Shown: positions 25,487 to 35,816, numbered from the stretch's first letter. The stretch is DNA of 64,000 bases from Ferrovibrio terrae_A (GCF_943372915.1 NZ_CALSAN010000019.1:17179-81178), one strand, 5' to 3'. The notes: generated by a model from the letters alone, not told the origin. A program made the numbers and translations.

Positions 25487-28400
25487 TCATTGGACCCCGA
25501 ATGCGTCGTTTATCGAGGCCTCGGCCTGGTCGAGCATCCGGCGCAGGTAGAACAGGTTTTGATAGGGCAGCAGCCGCCGAACAGCGCGAGACTCGGTCTC
25601 GGTCCACTCGCCAGATGCCGCCCCGCCCATCACCTGCGTCATATCCGCAACGGTGCCGGCAGACGGCCCCAACAGCGCACCGATCACGTTACGGCTCGCA
25701 TAGCGCGAAATCGGCGGCCCGCCTGTCATGGCATGAATGCCAAGCCGACCACGGGACGCTTTCTCGACGATATTGTTCACGTCGTAGAGCCAGCCGGTAT
25801 AGCCCGCCTTGTCGATACCTTCCGACAGCCAGATAGCCGGATCATCGCTGAGGGTGCGGCCGGCGAGCGTGCCCTGTACGCCATAGGTCAGCATGCCGAG
25901 GCCGGTCATCAGCAGCAGGCCATTTAGCGCCGCTGCGTCGCGCTGCTGCAGGCCGGCAATGGCGACGCGCTGCGCCGAGGCAAAGGCGAAGGACTTGAAC
26001 TGACCGATCAGCTTGCCAAGCTCACTCGACATCCACAGCGGCCGGTCGCCAATTCCGGGCGTGATAATCACCCGGTCGACATCGCGCAGGATGGCGGCAC
26101 GGAAACTCTCGACCGCCGCCGCGTCCGTCCAGCGCTCGGTATTCGGCAGCACCAGGCCGGAGCGGTTCTCGCCATGCTCGGCAAGCTGCTTGGCGATCAT
26201 GCCGGCGCGGCCCCGGTCGATACCGGCAGCGGCAAGCCGTTCCGTCACCTTGGCCGCCGCACCGCCGCGCACCACGGCGCGGATATCGTCAATGAATGCC
26301 TGGCTGGCGACTGCGCCGGCAAACTGCTTCATCGTCGCATTCCACGGGGCCATCAGCGTCACGACGCCGAAATTGTCGGCCATGGCCTGCACGCCGCGTT
26401 CGAATTTGGACAGGCGGCCATAGTCGTCGCCGATGTCGGCCAGATTGAGCGCGCGGCTATCGAGCACCATGTCGAGCGCCGCCGCCGCATGCTGGACCTC
26501 GCGGCCGAGCAGCTTGAAGGCAGCCGGGTCGCGCATCAGCGGAGCAAGGCCGGAGCCGAGCACGCGGCCGATGCCATAGACCATGACCGGCCGCCCCATG
26601 TCAGGAATAGCGCTCGTGGTCATCATGCCGAGCATGCGGAGGTAATTCCAATCACGCACAAGCCGCGAGGTCCGCACCGCCCAATGGTCGGGGTCGGCCG
26701 GAGCCGCATAGGTGCCGCGCAGGCGCTGGATGATGGCCTCGGCATCACGCACGGTATTCGCCGACTGGCGTTCCAGCGCGCGGCGTTCCTTTTCGGACTT
26801 GGCCGCGCCGATCAACTGGTTGTAGTCGTCGCGGATACTGCCCATCCAGTCGGCGCCGTCGATGCTGCCGAGCGCGCGCTTGAGCTCGATATCGGGCGAC
26901 ATGGTGCGGCTGTAGTTGCGCGCGATCACCCCGACATCGTTAATCAGAAAATCCTCAATCATCGCATCGGGAATATTGAAGGCGCGCGCCTTCATCGGGC
27001 CACGCGCCGCAGGATCGCCAAGCCGGCGATTGATCGGCGCGGCCTCGTAAGGCGCACGGCCGCCAGGCGTCCGCAGGATATGGTCATAGATTTGCGCGGC
27101 AACGTCGTCGAGCTCGACCCGCTCGCGCGAGGTATCGGCTTTCAGGATCGCGTCGGGCGTATCCGACTTGCCCGGCCAGCGCGCCACGATGTCATCCATA
27201 GCCTTGCCATTGTCGGTCAGCCGCGCGTCGATATCGTCGCGAAGCAGACGCAGGGCGTCGGCGTCATGCGTGATGCCGCTGAGACGGTCCTGCAGCGCCT
27301 GCGACCGGGAAGACAGGCGGCGGCCCTGATAGTCGGCCTCGTTCGCGCGGACCTTGAGCGTGCGGCTTTCAATGTCGGCCGCATCGCGCCGGCCGCCCAG
27401 GTCGAACCCGCGCTGTACGGCGGTCTTGAGCGCCTTGCCGGCTTCATCGACCCGCGCCGTCAGCTTGCCGAGCGCGCTTTCGCGCCGGGCAATCTTCGCG
27501 TCGGTCTGGTCTAGCAGCCGCACGAGGTCGTCACGGTCGGTATCCAGATCGCGCAGGCGGGATTGCAGCGTGGCCTTTTCTGCCTGTTCGCTTTCCAGCC
27601 AGTTGCCGACCGTGCGGATGAAATCGGGCTTGCGCGCCTTCATCCGTTCGATGTCATAGACGCGACTGAGATAGCTGGTCGCGGTTTCAACGGCGACATC
27701 CTCAGGCAGAAGCCCCTCGCGGATCGCGGCATCTTTCAGCGGGTCGAACACCTTGCGGCGCAGTTCGCGCGCCGCTGCCGCAACCTCGGGGATTTCGTGC
27801 GCGTCGCCGCGTCGCATGGCGCGGCCGACCTCTTCCATGAATGCCCGGCGCGGAAGCTGGCCGGCCTCCGGCGAGCGCAACAGGTCGGCCGCCTCACGCA
27901 GACGGCGGCTGCCGCCTTCGATGCCGCGATGCTTCAGCCATTGCCGGTCTACCTCGGCCAGCGCCTCGGCAAGCGGAGCCTGGCGCAACTTGACCCTCGT
28001 TTCAGCCGAGACCGGCGAAGCGATGCCGAGCGCGTTCTTTTCGTACATGAACGGGGTCTCGGCCACGAGCTGCAGCATCTGCCGCGCCTTGACCGAGCCG
28101 GCAGTCGCCAGGCGGAGCATGGGGGATTGGAAGGCCGTCGCCTTTTCGACCCCAAGGGCGGATTTCAGCCGCTCGTGCAGTACGTTCTCGGCGGCGCTGG
28201 CGGCCGACAGCGAACCGCCGCCGGGAGCCGGATTGCCGGATTGCGACGGCGGGTCTATACTGGCGTCCGCCGGCCCGCGCTGGCTTTGGTCCGCCGATCT
28301 CAAAGTCGGACCAGTCGTATCCCCGGCAGGGCCTTGAACAGCCCGGTCGGGAGACCCAGCCGGGCCGGTGCCTTTCCCATCATTCAGTCGAGCGGACAGC

Positions 28401-29665
28401 GGGCGGCCATCAGGCTTTTCCTGCACAAAAATGCTGACCGTCCGGCGCTGACCATCCTCGACAAACTTGCGGTCGACATAGACCAGCGTTTCGCCGTCAC
28501 CGCGCGGCACGATCCACTCGCGGGTTTCGCCGCGCACGCTCGGTTCGTATTCCCGGATCACATTCGGGAAGTTGACGACATCGGCCTCGGTCACCTGCTT
28601 GACCGCCGCCTTGTTCGATTTCTCGCCATGCTTCCAGATAAATTTGACCAGGCCCCAGCCGGAGCCAGAGACATCAGCGCCGCCGAGCTCACGGAAGCCG
28701 CCGCGCGAAACAATCGTGCCCTCGATATCCTCAGGCTTGATCAGAACGAGCGGATCATCGGACGGACCGTCCGGCCGGTCGCGGACATCACCATAAGCAT
28801 CACGCAGGGCGGCCCGCTCGGCCGCGATGCTGGCCTCGGCGTCGGCCGCCGAAATCCGCACGCCGTGCGGTTCTACGGCCGGATCAGGCAGACCGACAGC
28901 CCGCGGGGCCAGATCGGCCGCGACCTGGCGCTCGGCCAGGCCGACCGCATCGGCCGGGGAAAGGGTCGCATGACCCCGGCCGCGCGCGAAAGCGGCATAG
29001 GCCAGTGGCGCGGCTGCGCCAAACACACCCGACAGCATCGCCGAGGCGGCGACCGCCTCAGCGCTTTCCTGCGGCGTGCGGGTCAATTGCGTGGCCTGCA
29101 GGGCACCTTCGGACAGTACCCCGGCCGCTGCACCCGCCGCGCCCGTCGAAAGCGCTGAGCGGGCCACAGAAGCGCCTATGCGGCCACTCCGGTAAATCTG
29201 GCCGCCGACCGGGATAAAGTTGATCGGGTCAGTCAGGCCGGCGGCCAGCGATGCCGCCATGCCGGCAAGCCCACCCTCGGCCAGCAACCGCTTATCCTCG
29301 GCCTCGGCGTCGAGCCGCCGCTTGATACGGGAGACATCCTCGGCCGACTCCGCGTCGACGAAATGCGTCGCATGGGCGAGGTAACGATCTTCCAGCATCG
29401 GCAGCGGGTCGAAATCAGGTTCGCCCGCCGCGCCGGCCGGCCGCCGATAGCGGCCCGCCGTGATCAGCGACCCGATGCTGTTATCCTGGCGGAAGCCGGC
29501 GGCAAGCAGATCGGCAAACGGGATATCCCGCTCGGGCCGCTCCGGGATCAAGGTCGGTGCGGCCGAGAGCTCGGTACGCGGTGCGGCCGGCAGGGTATCG
29601 AACAGCAGGCCATCAGCCGCGAAGGTCGGGCGGGCTGCGGTCTGGTTGGGAGTGTGAAACGGCAT
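25487..29665 (-). CDS. T7 gp16-like internal virion protein with candidate BECR-type nuclease domain
   Basis: A 1392-aa protein, close to T7 gp16 (1318 aa) in size and gene order, probably ejected into the host at infection to extend the tail. It is helical, with hydrophobic stretches near 130-215 and 1060-1260. Residues about 305-435 stand out: GWGLVKFIWKHGEKS, VTEADVVNFPNVIREYEP and a following beta-rich part resemble the phage BECR/EndoU-like nuclease families found in polyvalent proteins. I see no clear lytic transglycosylase motif of the kind found at the N-terminus of T7 gp16. One copy of the dispersed 15-bp palindrome lies inside this gene (28856-28870). Confidence 0.72.
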   Translation of the reverse strand: MPFHTPNQTAARPTFAADGLLFDTLPAAPRTELSAAPTLIPERPERDIPFADLLAAGFRQDNSIGSLITAGRYRRPAGAAGEPDFDPLPMLEDRYLAHATHFVDAESAEDVSRIKRRLDAEAEDKRLLAEGGLAGMAASLAAGLTDPINFIPVGGQIYRSGRIGASVARSALSTGAAGAAAGVLSEGALQATQLTRTPQESAEAVAASAMLSGVFGAAAPLAYAAFARGRGHATLSPADAVGLAERQVAADLAPRAVGLPDPAVEPHGVRISAADAEASIAAERAALRDAYGDVRDRPDGPSDDPLVLIKPEDIEGTIVSRGGFRELGGADVSGSGWGLVKFIWKHGEKSNKAAVKQVTEADVVNFPNVIREYEPSVRGETREWIVPRGDGETLVYVDRKFVEDGQRRTVSIFVQEKPDGRPLSARLNDGKGTGPAGSPDRAVQGPAGDTTGPTLRSADQSQRGPADASIDPPSQSGNPAPGGGSLSAASAAENVLHERLKSALGVEKATAFQSPMLRLATAGSVKARQMLQLVAETPFMYEKNALGIASPVSAETRVKLRQAPLAEALAEVDRQWLKHRGIEGGSRRLREAADLLRSPEAGQLPRRAFMEEVGRAMRRGDAHEIPEVAAAARELRRKVFDPLKDAAIREGLLPEDVAVETATSYLSRVYDIERMKARKPDFIRTVGNWLESEQAEKATLQSRLRDLDTDRDDLVRLLDQTDAKIARRESALGKLTARVDEAGKALKTAVQRGFDLGGRRDAADIESRTLKVRANEADYQGRRLSSRSQALQDRLSGITHDADALRLLRDDIDARLTDNGKAMDDIVARWPGKSDTPDAILKADTSRERVELDDVAAQIYDHILRTPGGRAPYEAAPINRRLGDPAARGPMKARAFNIPDAMIEDFLINDVGVIARNYSRTMSPDIELKRALGSIDGADWMGSIRDDYNQLIGAAKSEKERRALERQSANTVRDAEAIIQRLRGTYAAPADPDHWAVRTSRLVRDWNYLRMLGMMTTSAIPDMGRPVMVYGIGRVLGSGLAPLMRDPAAFKLLGREVQHAAAALDMVLDSRALNLADIGDDYGRLSKFERGVQAMADNFGVVTLMAPWNATMKQFAGAVASQAFIDDIRAVVRGGAAAKVTERLAAAGIDRGRAGMIAKQLAEHGENRSGLVLPNTERWTDAAAVESFRAAILRDVDRVIITPGIGDRPLWMSSELGKLIGQFKSFAFASAQRVAIAGLQQRDAAALNGLLLMTGLGMLTYGVQGTLAGRTLSDDPAIWLSEGIDKAGYTGWLYDVNNIVEKASRGRLGIHAMTGGPPISRYASRNVIGALLGPSAGTVADMTQVMGGAASGEWTETESRAVRRLLPYQNLFYLRRMLDQAEASINDAFGVQ

Positions 29666-32035
29666 TCATCGCCCCTTGCCGGTAAAGTTCCAGTTGCCGC
29701 CGTGCTGCAGATCGGCATACAGCGCTTCCATTTGCGCTTCCTCAGCCGCAGTCAGACGTTCGAAATCCCAGGTGAGAATTTTCCGCAGGCGGCCATACAT
29801 CGCGTCGTTGTTCTCAGCCGAGGTCTGCATCGACTGATCGAACCGCGCGCGGAAGCCGTCAGCGCCGCCGCCTTCGCGCACCAGCTTGCCGAGGCCGGAG
29901 AACCAGTCCTTGATTTCACCGGTTCGGATCGGACTGCCGGTCGCGCCGGGCTTATCTGGCGTCGCCTCGGCCGAGAGCGGGTCGCGCTTGAGCGCCCCCT
30001 TGGCTTCATCGACCAGGCGGGACCGTGCCGGACTGTTCGACCATTCCGGCCGCCAGCGCAGATAGCCGCCATCCTTGTCGAGCATCGGCCGCCATGCGCC
30101 GTCATCGCCGAGCTTGACGATGCGGTAATGCGGCATCGGCCGACCGTCGACGCCGGTCTCATAGGCCGACAGCGCATCGGGTTGCAGCCGCAGCTTGGCC
30201 TTTTCGCCAGGCTCAGCACCGACCGATTTGAGGTCAGCGCGCAATTGCTCGCCAATCCATTCAGGGTCTTGTCCGTTGCCATAGATCGCCTCGGGCGCAT
30301 AGCGCATCCAGCGCTTGCCGCCGCCGTCCGCGTTACTTTCACCCCACACGCGCTGCAGCCGCTTCCATGCGAGTTCCTTGGCGACCTCGGCATTGCCATG
30401 CGCCATGAATTCCTGCTCATAGGCGGCATTGAAATCGCCAATCAGCGCATCCTCGGTCGAGCCAGGCAGCGACGAGAAAACACCGCCGGAGGTCTTACCC
30501 TTGATCCACTTACGCGAAACCTCGGGCTTTTCCTCTTTAAAGAGCTCGGAACGGATTTTGCGTTCCTGTGGCGTCGCGGCCTGCGCCGCGAGCGCCGCAC
30601 GCGCGGCCTGCTCAGGCGGTTCACCCAGACGCATGCGCGTCGCCGCCGCATCGGCAAGCGACAACTCGCTATCGCTGAAATCATTGCGGAACGACGGATT
30701 GGTCGTGAACAGGCGGTCGAGGAAACCCGAGGTCTCAGCCAGCTTCGCCGGGTCGTTCTGACGCAGATCCACGCGGATGCGGGATTGCACGCTATCAGGC
30801 ACGACGCCGACCTTGGCGATGTAGTCGAGCTCGCGGTTGCCGCGCGTCAACGGATCGAGGTCAGACCATACCGCCGAGCGGCGCTTGAAATGCGCGTCGA
30901 CGGCCTTGCGGTCGTCACCCTCTTTCGGATCGAGTTTGCGGCCGCCATCGAGCGCACGGTCGACGCGAACGACATCGCCCTCGCGCTTGGCAAGCTGCTG
31001 GCGGAAATGCGTCCGCTCGGTCGGCTTGAGCATGCCCTTGCCATAGGCGTCCTCGATGTCAGCCTCGCGAACGCCGTTGCCGTCGAACCGCAGAGTGAAA
31101 TCGCTCAGCCAGCGCTGGCGCTGTTCCTCGGTCTTGGTCCGGGTTTCCTGTTCGGCTTCGCGTGCGTCGCGCCGCAGATCGGCGACATGCGCCGTCATCC
31201 AATCTGCAGCCTTGTTCCGCAGGTCGGGCTCGACAGCCTCATTCTTGCGGACGGCGGCGATATAGCTTTCGGCGTATTCGAGGCCGCGCCCCTTGGCGCG
31301 GTCAAATCCGCCGAGCAGCAATTCGCGCTGACCGCGCTTTTCCATTTCGAGCAGCGCGGCAGCTTTTTGCGGCGCAGTCAGATCGGAGCGCGCATCAAGG
31401 GCGGTGCGCGCGTCGAGGTCGCGCGCCGCGGCTTCCGTCTGATTGCCCGAGCGCCAGGCGGCAGCGGACTTATCACTGAACCGGGTGAAGGCCTCAAGCT
31501 GTACAGCGTTGGCATTAGCCTCGACATCCTTGCGCTGCGCGAGCGCGATGGTGCGGCCGTTCTCGGAAACAGACTTGTCGATATACAGCGACACGTCATT
31601 CATGATTTCCGGCGGCACGCTCGACAGCAGATTTGCCTTGAGCTCGCCGGCTTTGGCGCGGAACGCCGAAACGTCTTTGGAGTTCTCGACCGCCGCACCG
31701 GAAATTGCGTCGTCGATATTCAATTGCCGGCGGGTGAAATAGGAGGTCGCAACCGCACGGGTATAAGCGACATCGGCAGCACTGCCGCCCGTGCGCCGCT
31801 GGACCTGCCGGCCCTCGGCCGCTGCCGCGAGGCCTTCGGAGATACCTTCACCATGGGCAGTGGTCAGGTCGGCGCGCTCACGGTCGATTGCACCGGACTG
31901 GATCAGGTTATCGGCCAGGCGGGCAATGATCGAACTCGCGCCGGCAGTGCTATCCAGTGAGGCCAGCGGTGCCAGCGTGCTACCGGGCCGGCGCGGCAGA
32001 CCCGATTGCCGATAGGCGAAGGGAAGCCCAGCCAT
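29666..32035 (-). CDS. T7 gp15-like internal virion protein
   Basis: A 789-aa helical, highly charged protein (T7 gp15 is 747 aa) in the canonical gp14-gp15-gp16 order. Long Ala/Glu/Arg-rich helices and no signal peptide or membrane segment agree with an internal core protein that forms part of the ejected channel. The assignment rests mainly on size, composition and position. Its stop is one base from the gp16-like start. Confidence 0.72.
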   Translation of the reverse strand: MAGLPFAYRQSGLPRRPGSTLAPLASLDSTAGASSIIARLADNLIQSGAIDRERADLTTAHGEGISEGLAAAAEGRQVQRRTGGSAADVAYTRAVATSYFTRRQLNIDDAISGAAVENSKDVSAFRAKAGELKANLLSSVPPEIMNDVSLYIDKSVSENGRTIALAQRKDVEANANAVQLEAFTRFSDKSAAAWRSGNQTEAAARDLDARTALDARSDLTAPQKAAALLEMEKRGQRELLLGGFDRAKGRGLEYAESYIAAVRKNEAVEPDLRNKAADWMTAHVADLRRDAREAEQETRTKTEEQRQRWLSDFTLRFDGNGVREADIEDAYGKGMLKPTERTHFRQQLAKREGDVVRVDRALDGGRKLDPKEGDDRKAVDAHFKRRSAVWSDLDPLTRGNRELDYIAKVGVVPDSVQSRIRVDLRQNDPAKLAETSGFLDRLFTTNPSFRNDFSDSELSLADAAATRMRLGEPPEQAARAALAAQAATPQERKIRSELFKEEKPEVSRKWIKGKTSGGVFSSLPGSTEDALIGDFNAAYEQEFMAHGNAEVAKELAWKRLQRVWGESNADGGGKRWMRYAPEAIYGNGQDPEWIGEQLRADLKSVGAEPGEKAKLRLQPDALSAYETGVDGRPMPHYRIVKLGDDGAWRPMLDKDGGYLRWRPEWSNSPARSRLVDEAKGALKRDPLSAEATPDKPGATGSPIRTGEIKDWFSGLGKLVREGGGADGFRARFDQSMQTSAENNDAMYGRLRKILTWDFERLTAAEEAQMEALYADLQHGGNWNFTGKGR

Positions 32036-32037
32036 GC

Positions 32038-32781
32038 TTAGGCCCTCCCGAGCAGGGCGGTCGTGGCCGAGCCGCCGAATTGCAGCAGGCTATCGACCGG
32101 GGCCATGGAACGGCGGCGGCGCACGGCGCGGCGGTCAAGCAGCGCCATGCCGGCGGCCTCTTCGGAATTGAGCCGCATGGTCGCGGAACGCTCGCCCGCC
32201 TCGCGCTGTGTCGCGTCGGCGATATTGCCTGCCGAGCCGGAACCGGCTTCGATGCCGGCGGCGGCATAGAGCGCCGACTGCGCCGCCAGCGCGCGCCCGA
32301 GCTCGCGTTCGGCCTCGACCTCTTCCGTCAGTTCGTCGCGGGCGCGGTAGCTTTCCTCAGCCTTAAGCTGCCCTTCCATCATGGACGCCTGGCGCGACTG
32401 TTGAACGCCATTCCAGACCGACGAAACGCCCGACATGCCGAGGCCGATGCCGGTCTTGTTCGCGCCGGCCCAAGTCAGAAATTGCGCCCATGGGCTTGCC
32501 GCAGCAGCAACCGGCGCTCCGACTGCCGCCGCAGATGTCGCAGTGCTGGCGGCCGCGCCGGCCAGCACGTCGCCAGCCGCAATCGCGGCTGTGGTTTCAG
32601 CGGCGGCGGCAGTGGCCGCGGCACCGCCGACGAGCGACGTTCCCGCTGCACCTGCCGCCGCCGCGCCACCGGCACCGGCTCCAGCCCCCGCCGCAGCACC
32701 AGCACCGAGCAGCCCGAAACCGCCCGTAGCAACAGCAAGGATGCCAAGGCCGACAATTGGAATAATCGCTTTAGCACCCAT
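32038..32781 (-). CDS. T7 gp14-like internal virion protein
   Basis: A 247-aa protein with a very Ala/Gly-rich, hydrophobic N-terminal half (about 5-95) and a helical, charged C-terminal half (RARDELTEEVEAERELGRAL near 145-165). T7 gp14 inserts in the outer membrane during ejection, consistent with such a composition. It precedes the gp15- and gp16-like genes. The low-complexity N-terminus is longer than in T7 (196 aa). Confidence 0.68.
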   Translation of the reverse strand: MGAKAIIPIVGLGILAVATGGFGLLGAGAAAGAGAGAGGAAAAGAAGTSLVGGAAATAAAAETTAAIAAGDVLAGAAASTATSAAAVGAPVAAAASPWAQFLTWAGANKTGIGLGMSGVSSVWNGVQQSRQASMMEGQLKAEESYRARDELTEEVEAERELGRALAAQSALYAAAGIEAGSGSAGNIADATQREAGERSATMRLNSEEAAGMALLDRRAVRRRRSMAPVDSLLQFGGSATTALLGRA

Positions 32782-32784
32782 GCT

Positions 32785-34752
32785 TCACCCCTTAATTTCA
32801 CGCACGACTGATTGAATGGTGACCGGCTTGCAGTTCGGGCCGGACAATTCGAGGCTGCCATCGGCATCGCCGCCGATTGACCAGCCGAGCAACCGCTGCT
32901 CGATATGACCGGAGAACAGCGGGATCGGGTCATTCGTGGTCTTGAGCCTGCGAAAATCGACCGGCTTGCCGTTGATGTAGAGCTCAGCCGTATCGCGAAC
33001 TTTTATGTTGACGCCGACAACTCGATAGCGGCGGCCTACTATCGTGCCTTCCTCGGTGCGCGCCTCTTCCGGCAGCAGCTTGAGCCGCCAGGTAAACGGC
33101 AGGCCGGCATGTACGTTGCTATAGGCCGCCGCCGTGGTGATCGCACCGCCAACAGAGACGACATGCGGGCCGAGGAATTTTCCATCGGCATAGACATGGA
33201 CAGTCAGACCGGCCAGATGATTGAAGCCCGGCCAGTTCGTTGCCGGCGCTTCACTGGTCACGGTCTTGGAAAAATCAAGTCGAGCAGTGCGGTCGAGGCG
33301 CAGCAGCATGAGACGGCCGCCATGGGTTGCAGTCAGATAGACCCGGCCGCCGACAACAGCGACGCGCTTGAACTGCCCGGCCGAGGTGTAAAGCGTCCAG
33401 GCCGAAATGTTCTGTTTGCGGCGGGTATTGAATACCGCGAGCGTGCCGTCGCCATTAACCTCGAAAAGATGGTTCGCGCCGGAGGTATCGCTGCCCGGCG
33501 CGTAAGCCTGATCTTGTATCGGCGTGCGGATCAGGTTGCCGGCATGCTGCGCGATGTCGACCGGTTCATAGGCTACGTTGTCGACGCTTTCGGAAGACGA
33601 CCGCACCAGCTCATAAATGGCATTGTCCGCGCCGTCGTCATTGGAGCGCACGAAAACCGGCGAGCCTTCAACTTCGGCCGGCGCGATCATCGCGGACGGA
33701 AGGTCGGTTTGACGGGTCGGCGCGAAATCCTTGGGCGTGACCGGAACCGCAGTCACGGAGTATTCTCCGGCCGAGGTCATCGCCCAGAGCGCGCCGCCGA
33801 TGCTTCGCATCCTGCGGATGACAGGATTGTTTTCGGACAGCGTGGCCTCGACCGCCTCGTCATCGTGCGCGTCAGTCGTGCTCTTGAAGTCGAATGCCTT
33901 TTCGACGAACGAGCCCCAGATCGTGCTCGGGCGCGACAGAGAGCCGCCGAGATAGGTTCGACCATCATGCAACGCCACAGCACCAGCCCAGCCGCGCCGG
34001 TCGGACCAAACGTCCTCGGCTTTGGTTGTGCTCGTGCTGCGGTCAATCGACCAGAAATACGGATCGAGCACCAGAGCAACAAAAACGACGCTGATATTCA
34101 GCGTTGCATGGCGAGCATCGGCGACGGCCGTTACGGTCGCCTGGCCGGTATCCGCCCGAACCGTCGCGCCAACGTCATTGGCTTCGAACCAGTCGACATT
34201 TGTCGAAACGGCAACCGACCCGCCACTGAGGGCAGCCAAGGTCAGCGTCATATTCGGGAAGCTGCGGGCATATTCGAATTTTGGGATATTCTCGAAAGGC
34301 GCGTTCTCAATAACCCACGCATCATGGCGGCCACGGCGCATGACGCGGCGGGTTCGCACCTGCTTATGCGTGACAATCATGGTGTCGAGGGACTGCGCGT
34401 AGTCGATGTCGCCAACGAGCGCGGCCGTCCAAGGCGTCACGAGCTCCGCAACGCGTACATCGTTGTGATAAACCCACAGCTTGCCGTCGACGAAAACATG
34501 CAGATAGCTTTGCGTCGAGCCGGCAGTCGGATCGAACACAAATTCCTTGATGCGGTGCATATCCGCCGCAACGCCAAGGTCGGCCACAAAGACCAGACCG
34601 GGGCGCAGCGCCACGCCGCCGAGTGGCAGGCTTTGCAGGTTCTCGATTTTCTGCGCGGCCTTGTAATAGATTTCCAGATCGGAACGCGGCCACAGATCGG
34701 GGTCAAGCTGACCCCGAGAGAACACATTAGATGCGAGCCGCGTGGTGCTCAC
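32785..34752 (-). CDS. T7 gp12-like tail nozzle protein
   Basis: A 655-aa beta-rich protein. The N-terminus (NVFSRGQLDPDLWPRSDLEIYYKAAQKIEN, read in part, then LPLGGVALRPGLVF) is the conserved start of tail tubular protein B. It forms the nozzle of the short tail below the gp11-like adaptor. Somewhat shorter than T7 gp12 (794 aa). It overlaps the gp11-like stop by 4 bp, so the pair is translationally coupled. Confidence 0.85.
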   Translation of the reverse strand: MSTTRLASNVFSRGQLDPDLWPRSDLEIYYKAAQKIENLQSLPLGGVALRPGLVFVADLGVAADMHRIKEFVFDPTAGSTQSYLHVFVDGKLWVYHNDVRVAELVTPWTAALVGDIDYAQSLDTMIVTHKQVRTRRVMRRGRHDAWVIENAPFENIPKFEYARSFPNMTLTLAALSGGSVAVSTNVDWFEANDVGATVRADTGQATVTAVADARHATLNISVVFVALVLDPYFWSIDRSTSTTKAEDVWSDRRGWAGAVALHDGRTYLGGSLSRPSTIWGSFVEKAFDFKSTTDAHDDEAVEATLSENNPVIRRMRSIGGALWAMTSAGEYSVTAVPVTPKDFAPTRQTDLPSAMIAPAEVEGSPVFVRSNDDGADNAIYELVRSSSESVDNVAYEPVDIAQHAGNLIRTPIQDQAYAPGSDTSGANHLFEVNGDGTLAVFNTRRKQNISAWTLYTSAGQFKRVAVVGGRVYLTATHGGRLMLLRLDRTARLDFSKTVTSEAPATNWPGFNHLAGLTVHVYADGKFLGPHVVSVGGAITTAAAYSNVHAGLPFTWRLKLLPEEARTEEGTIVGRRYRVVGVNIKVRDTAELYINGKPVDFRRLKTTNDPIPLFSGHIEQRLLGWSIGGDADGSLELSGPNCKPVTIQSVVREIKG

Positions 34753-35327
34753 GAGCGTACCGCGATCAGATCGCCGACGCCTTCAAGGGCCTGCGGCGTG
34801 CTGGACTGTGCGTCAATCAGGCGTGCGCCTGAGAGCTCGTTCTTAAGAACAGTGCTGAGAGCCGCGCGGCGCGCGTCATTCTCGGTCAGCGGAATGCAAA
34901 GCCTGGCTGCGACGCCGATAACCATGGTCTGTTCGAAATAGGACGGCCACAGGCTTTCATCGACGCGTTCGATAAAGGTAATCGTATCCGGCTCTATCGC
35001 GCTCGCGCGGATCACGATATGGCGCGGCTTCCGCAGGCGGTACGGAACCTTAATTCTGTTATCCTCGCCAGCCGTCAAGGTGACGACGCGCAGGCAGGCG
35101 TTCGGGATCGCGAAGCGTTTCGGAGCCCCCTCAGAGGTCGGCACCGGAACCGGGTCCTCATCGACCGTCGCGAACGACCATGTATAGGAAGAGAGAAGCG
35201 CGTCGCGGACCATCGGATAGATGGTCCGCGCGGCTTCAGCCGTGGGCGAGTCCTCACCCCACGCCGTGATCGTCCCGACGCCGAGTTCGATCAGCGATGC
35301 ATTGAGGATACCCAGCGGCCCGAGCAT
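34749..35327 (-). CDS. T7 gp11-like tail adaptor protein
   Basis: A 192-aa protein, close in length to T7 gp11 (196 aa). Typical elements are an N-terminal helix with NASLIELG, then ARTIYPMVRDALLSSYTWSFA, an FAIPNACLRVV strand and a C-terminal ALEGVGDLIAVR. It forms the ring between portal and nozzle. The gene order portal - scaffold - capsid - gp11 - gp12 is preserved. Confidence 0.85.
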   Translation of the reverse strand: MLGPLGILNASLIELGVGTITAWGEDSPTAEAARTIYPMVRDALLSSYTWSFATVDEDPVPVPTSEGAPKRFAIPNACLRVVTLTAGEDNRIKVPYRLRKPRHIVIRASAIEPDTITFIERVDESLWPSYFEQTMVIGVAARLCIPLTENDARRAALSTVLKNELSGARLIDAQSSTPQALEGVGDLIAVRS

Positions 35328-35330
35328 GGC

Positions 35331-35477
35331 TTAGCCAGCCTTTTTCGGATGGCCGGAAATCCAAGACACGGTGCGCGTCTTGAAGCGCTGACCCGGCTGG
35401 GCATCGGCCTCGGCCTTCTCGGCCGCAGCTTTCAGCGCTGCGTCATCGTCGGCTTTCTTATCGGTCTGTTTGGTCAT
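35331..35477 (-). CDS. Small charged prophage protein
   Basis: A 48-aa Lys/Asp/Ala-rich product starting MTKQTDKKADDD. The ATG at 35477 has a GAGGC ribosome site; the longer frame start lacks one. No family recognised. Its place between capsid-side and tail genes suggests a minor virion or assembly role. Confidence 0.5.
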   Translation of the reverse strand: MTKQTDKKADDDAALKAAAEKAEADAQPGQRFKTRTVSWISGHPKKAG

Positions 35478-35546
35478 GTTGCCTCGCAGGCTAGAGGGAA
35501 AGGACCAGGGCGCGGGGTCGCCGCGCCCTGGCAATACGACCGAGGG

Positions 35547-35816
35547 TTAGTCGGTATCGGTGCCGCCCATGGCGGTCATGTCGCCGACATCGACGACGCC
35601 GCCCGTGTTCGACAGCACGACGAACTCGCCATAGGCGGGCGTGCCGCCGATGCCGACATTGGCGGTGATGCGGTCGCCGACATTCACCATGCTGGCGACC
35701 AGATTGAAGTAGCCCGTCGTATCGACGGTGGCGGCAGTGTCGGGCGTGGCGTAATGCCAGTGGGTATACCCATTGGCATACGACAGCGCCGCGAAGTTCT
35801 TAGTGTTAAGCGCCAT
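35547..35816 (-). CDS. Small putative virion protein downstream of capsid
   Basis: An 89-aa beta-rich protein. The pattern NFAALSYANGYTHWHYATPD, quoted in part, then TTGYFNLVASMVNVGD and a strand-rich C-terminus recalls small proteins encoded just after podovirus capsid genes, possibly decoration or head-fibre proteins. The ATG follows an AGGAGCC ribosome site. Function is inferred from position. Confidence 0.6.
   Translation of the reverse strand: MALNTKNFAALSYANGYTHWHYATPDTAATVDTTGYFNLVASMVNVGDRITANVGIGGTPAYGEFVVLSNTGGVVDVGDMTAMGGTDTD

Noticed and set aside
29363..31960. An 865-codon rightward frame opposite the gp15/gp16-like genes
   Set aside because: Mirrors the sense strand and runs against a tightly coupled leftward operon; no ribosome site or domain.
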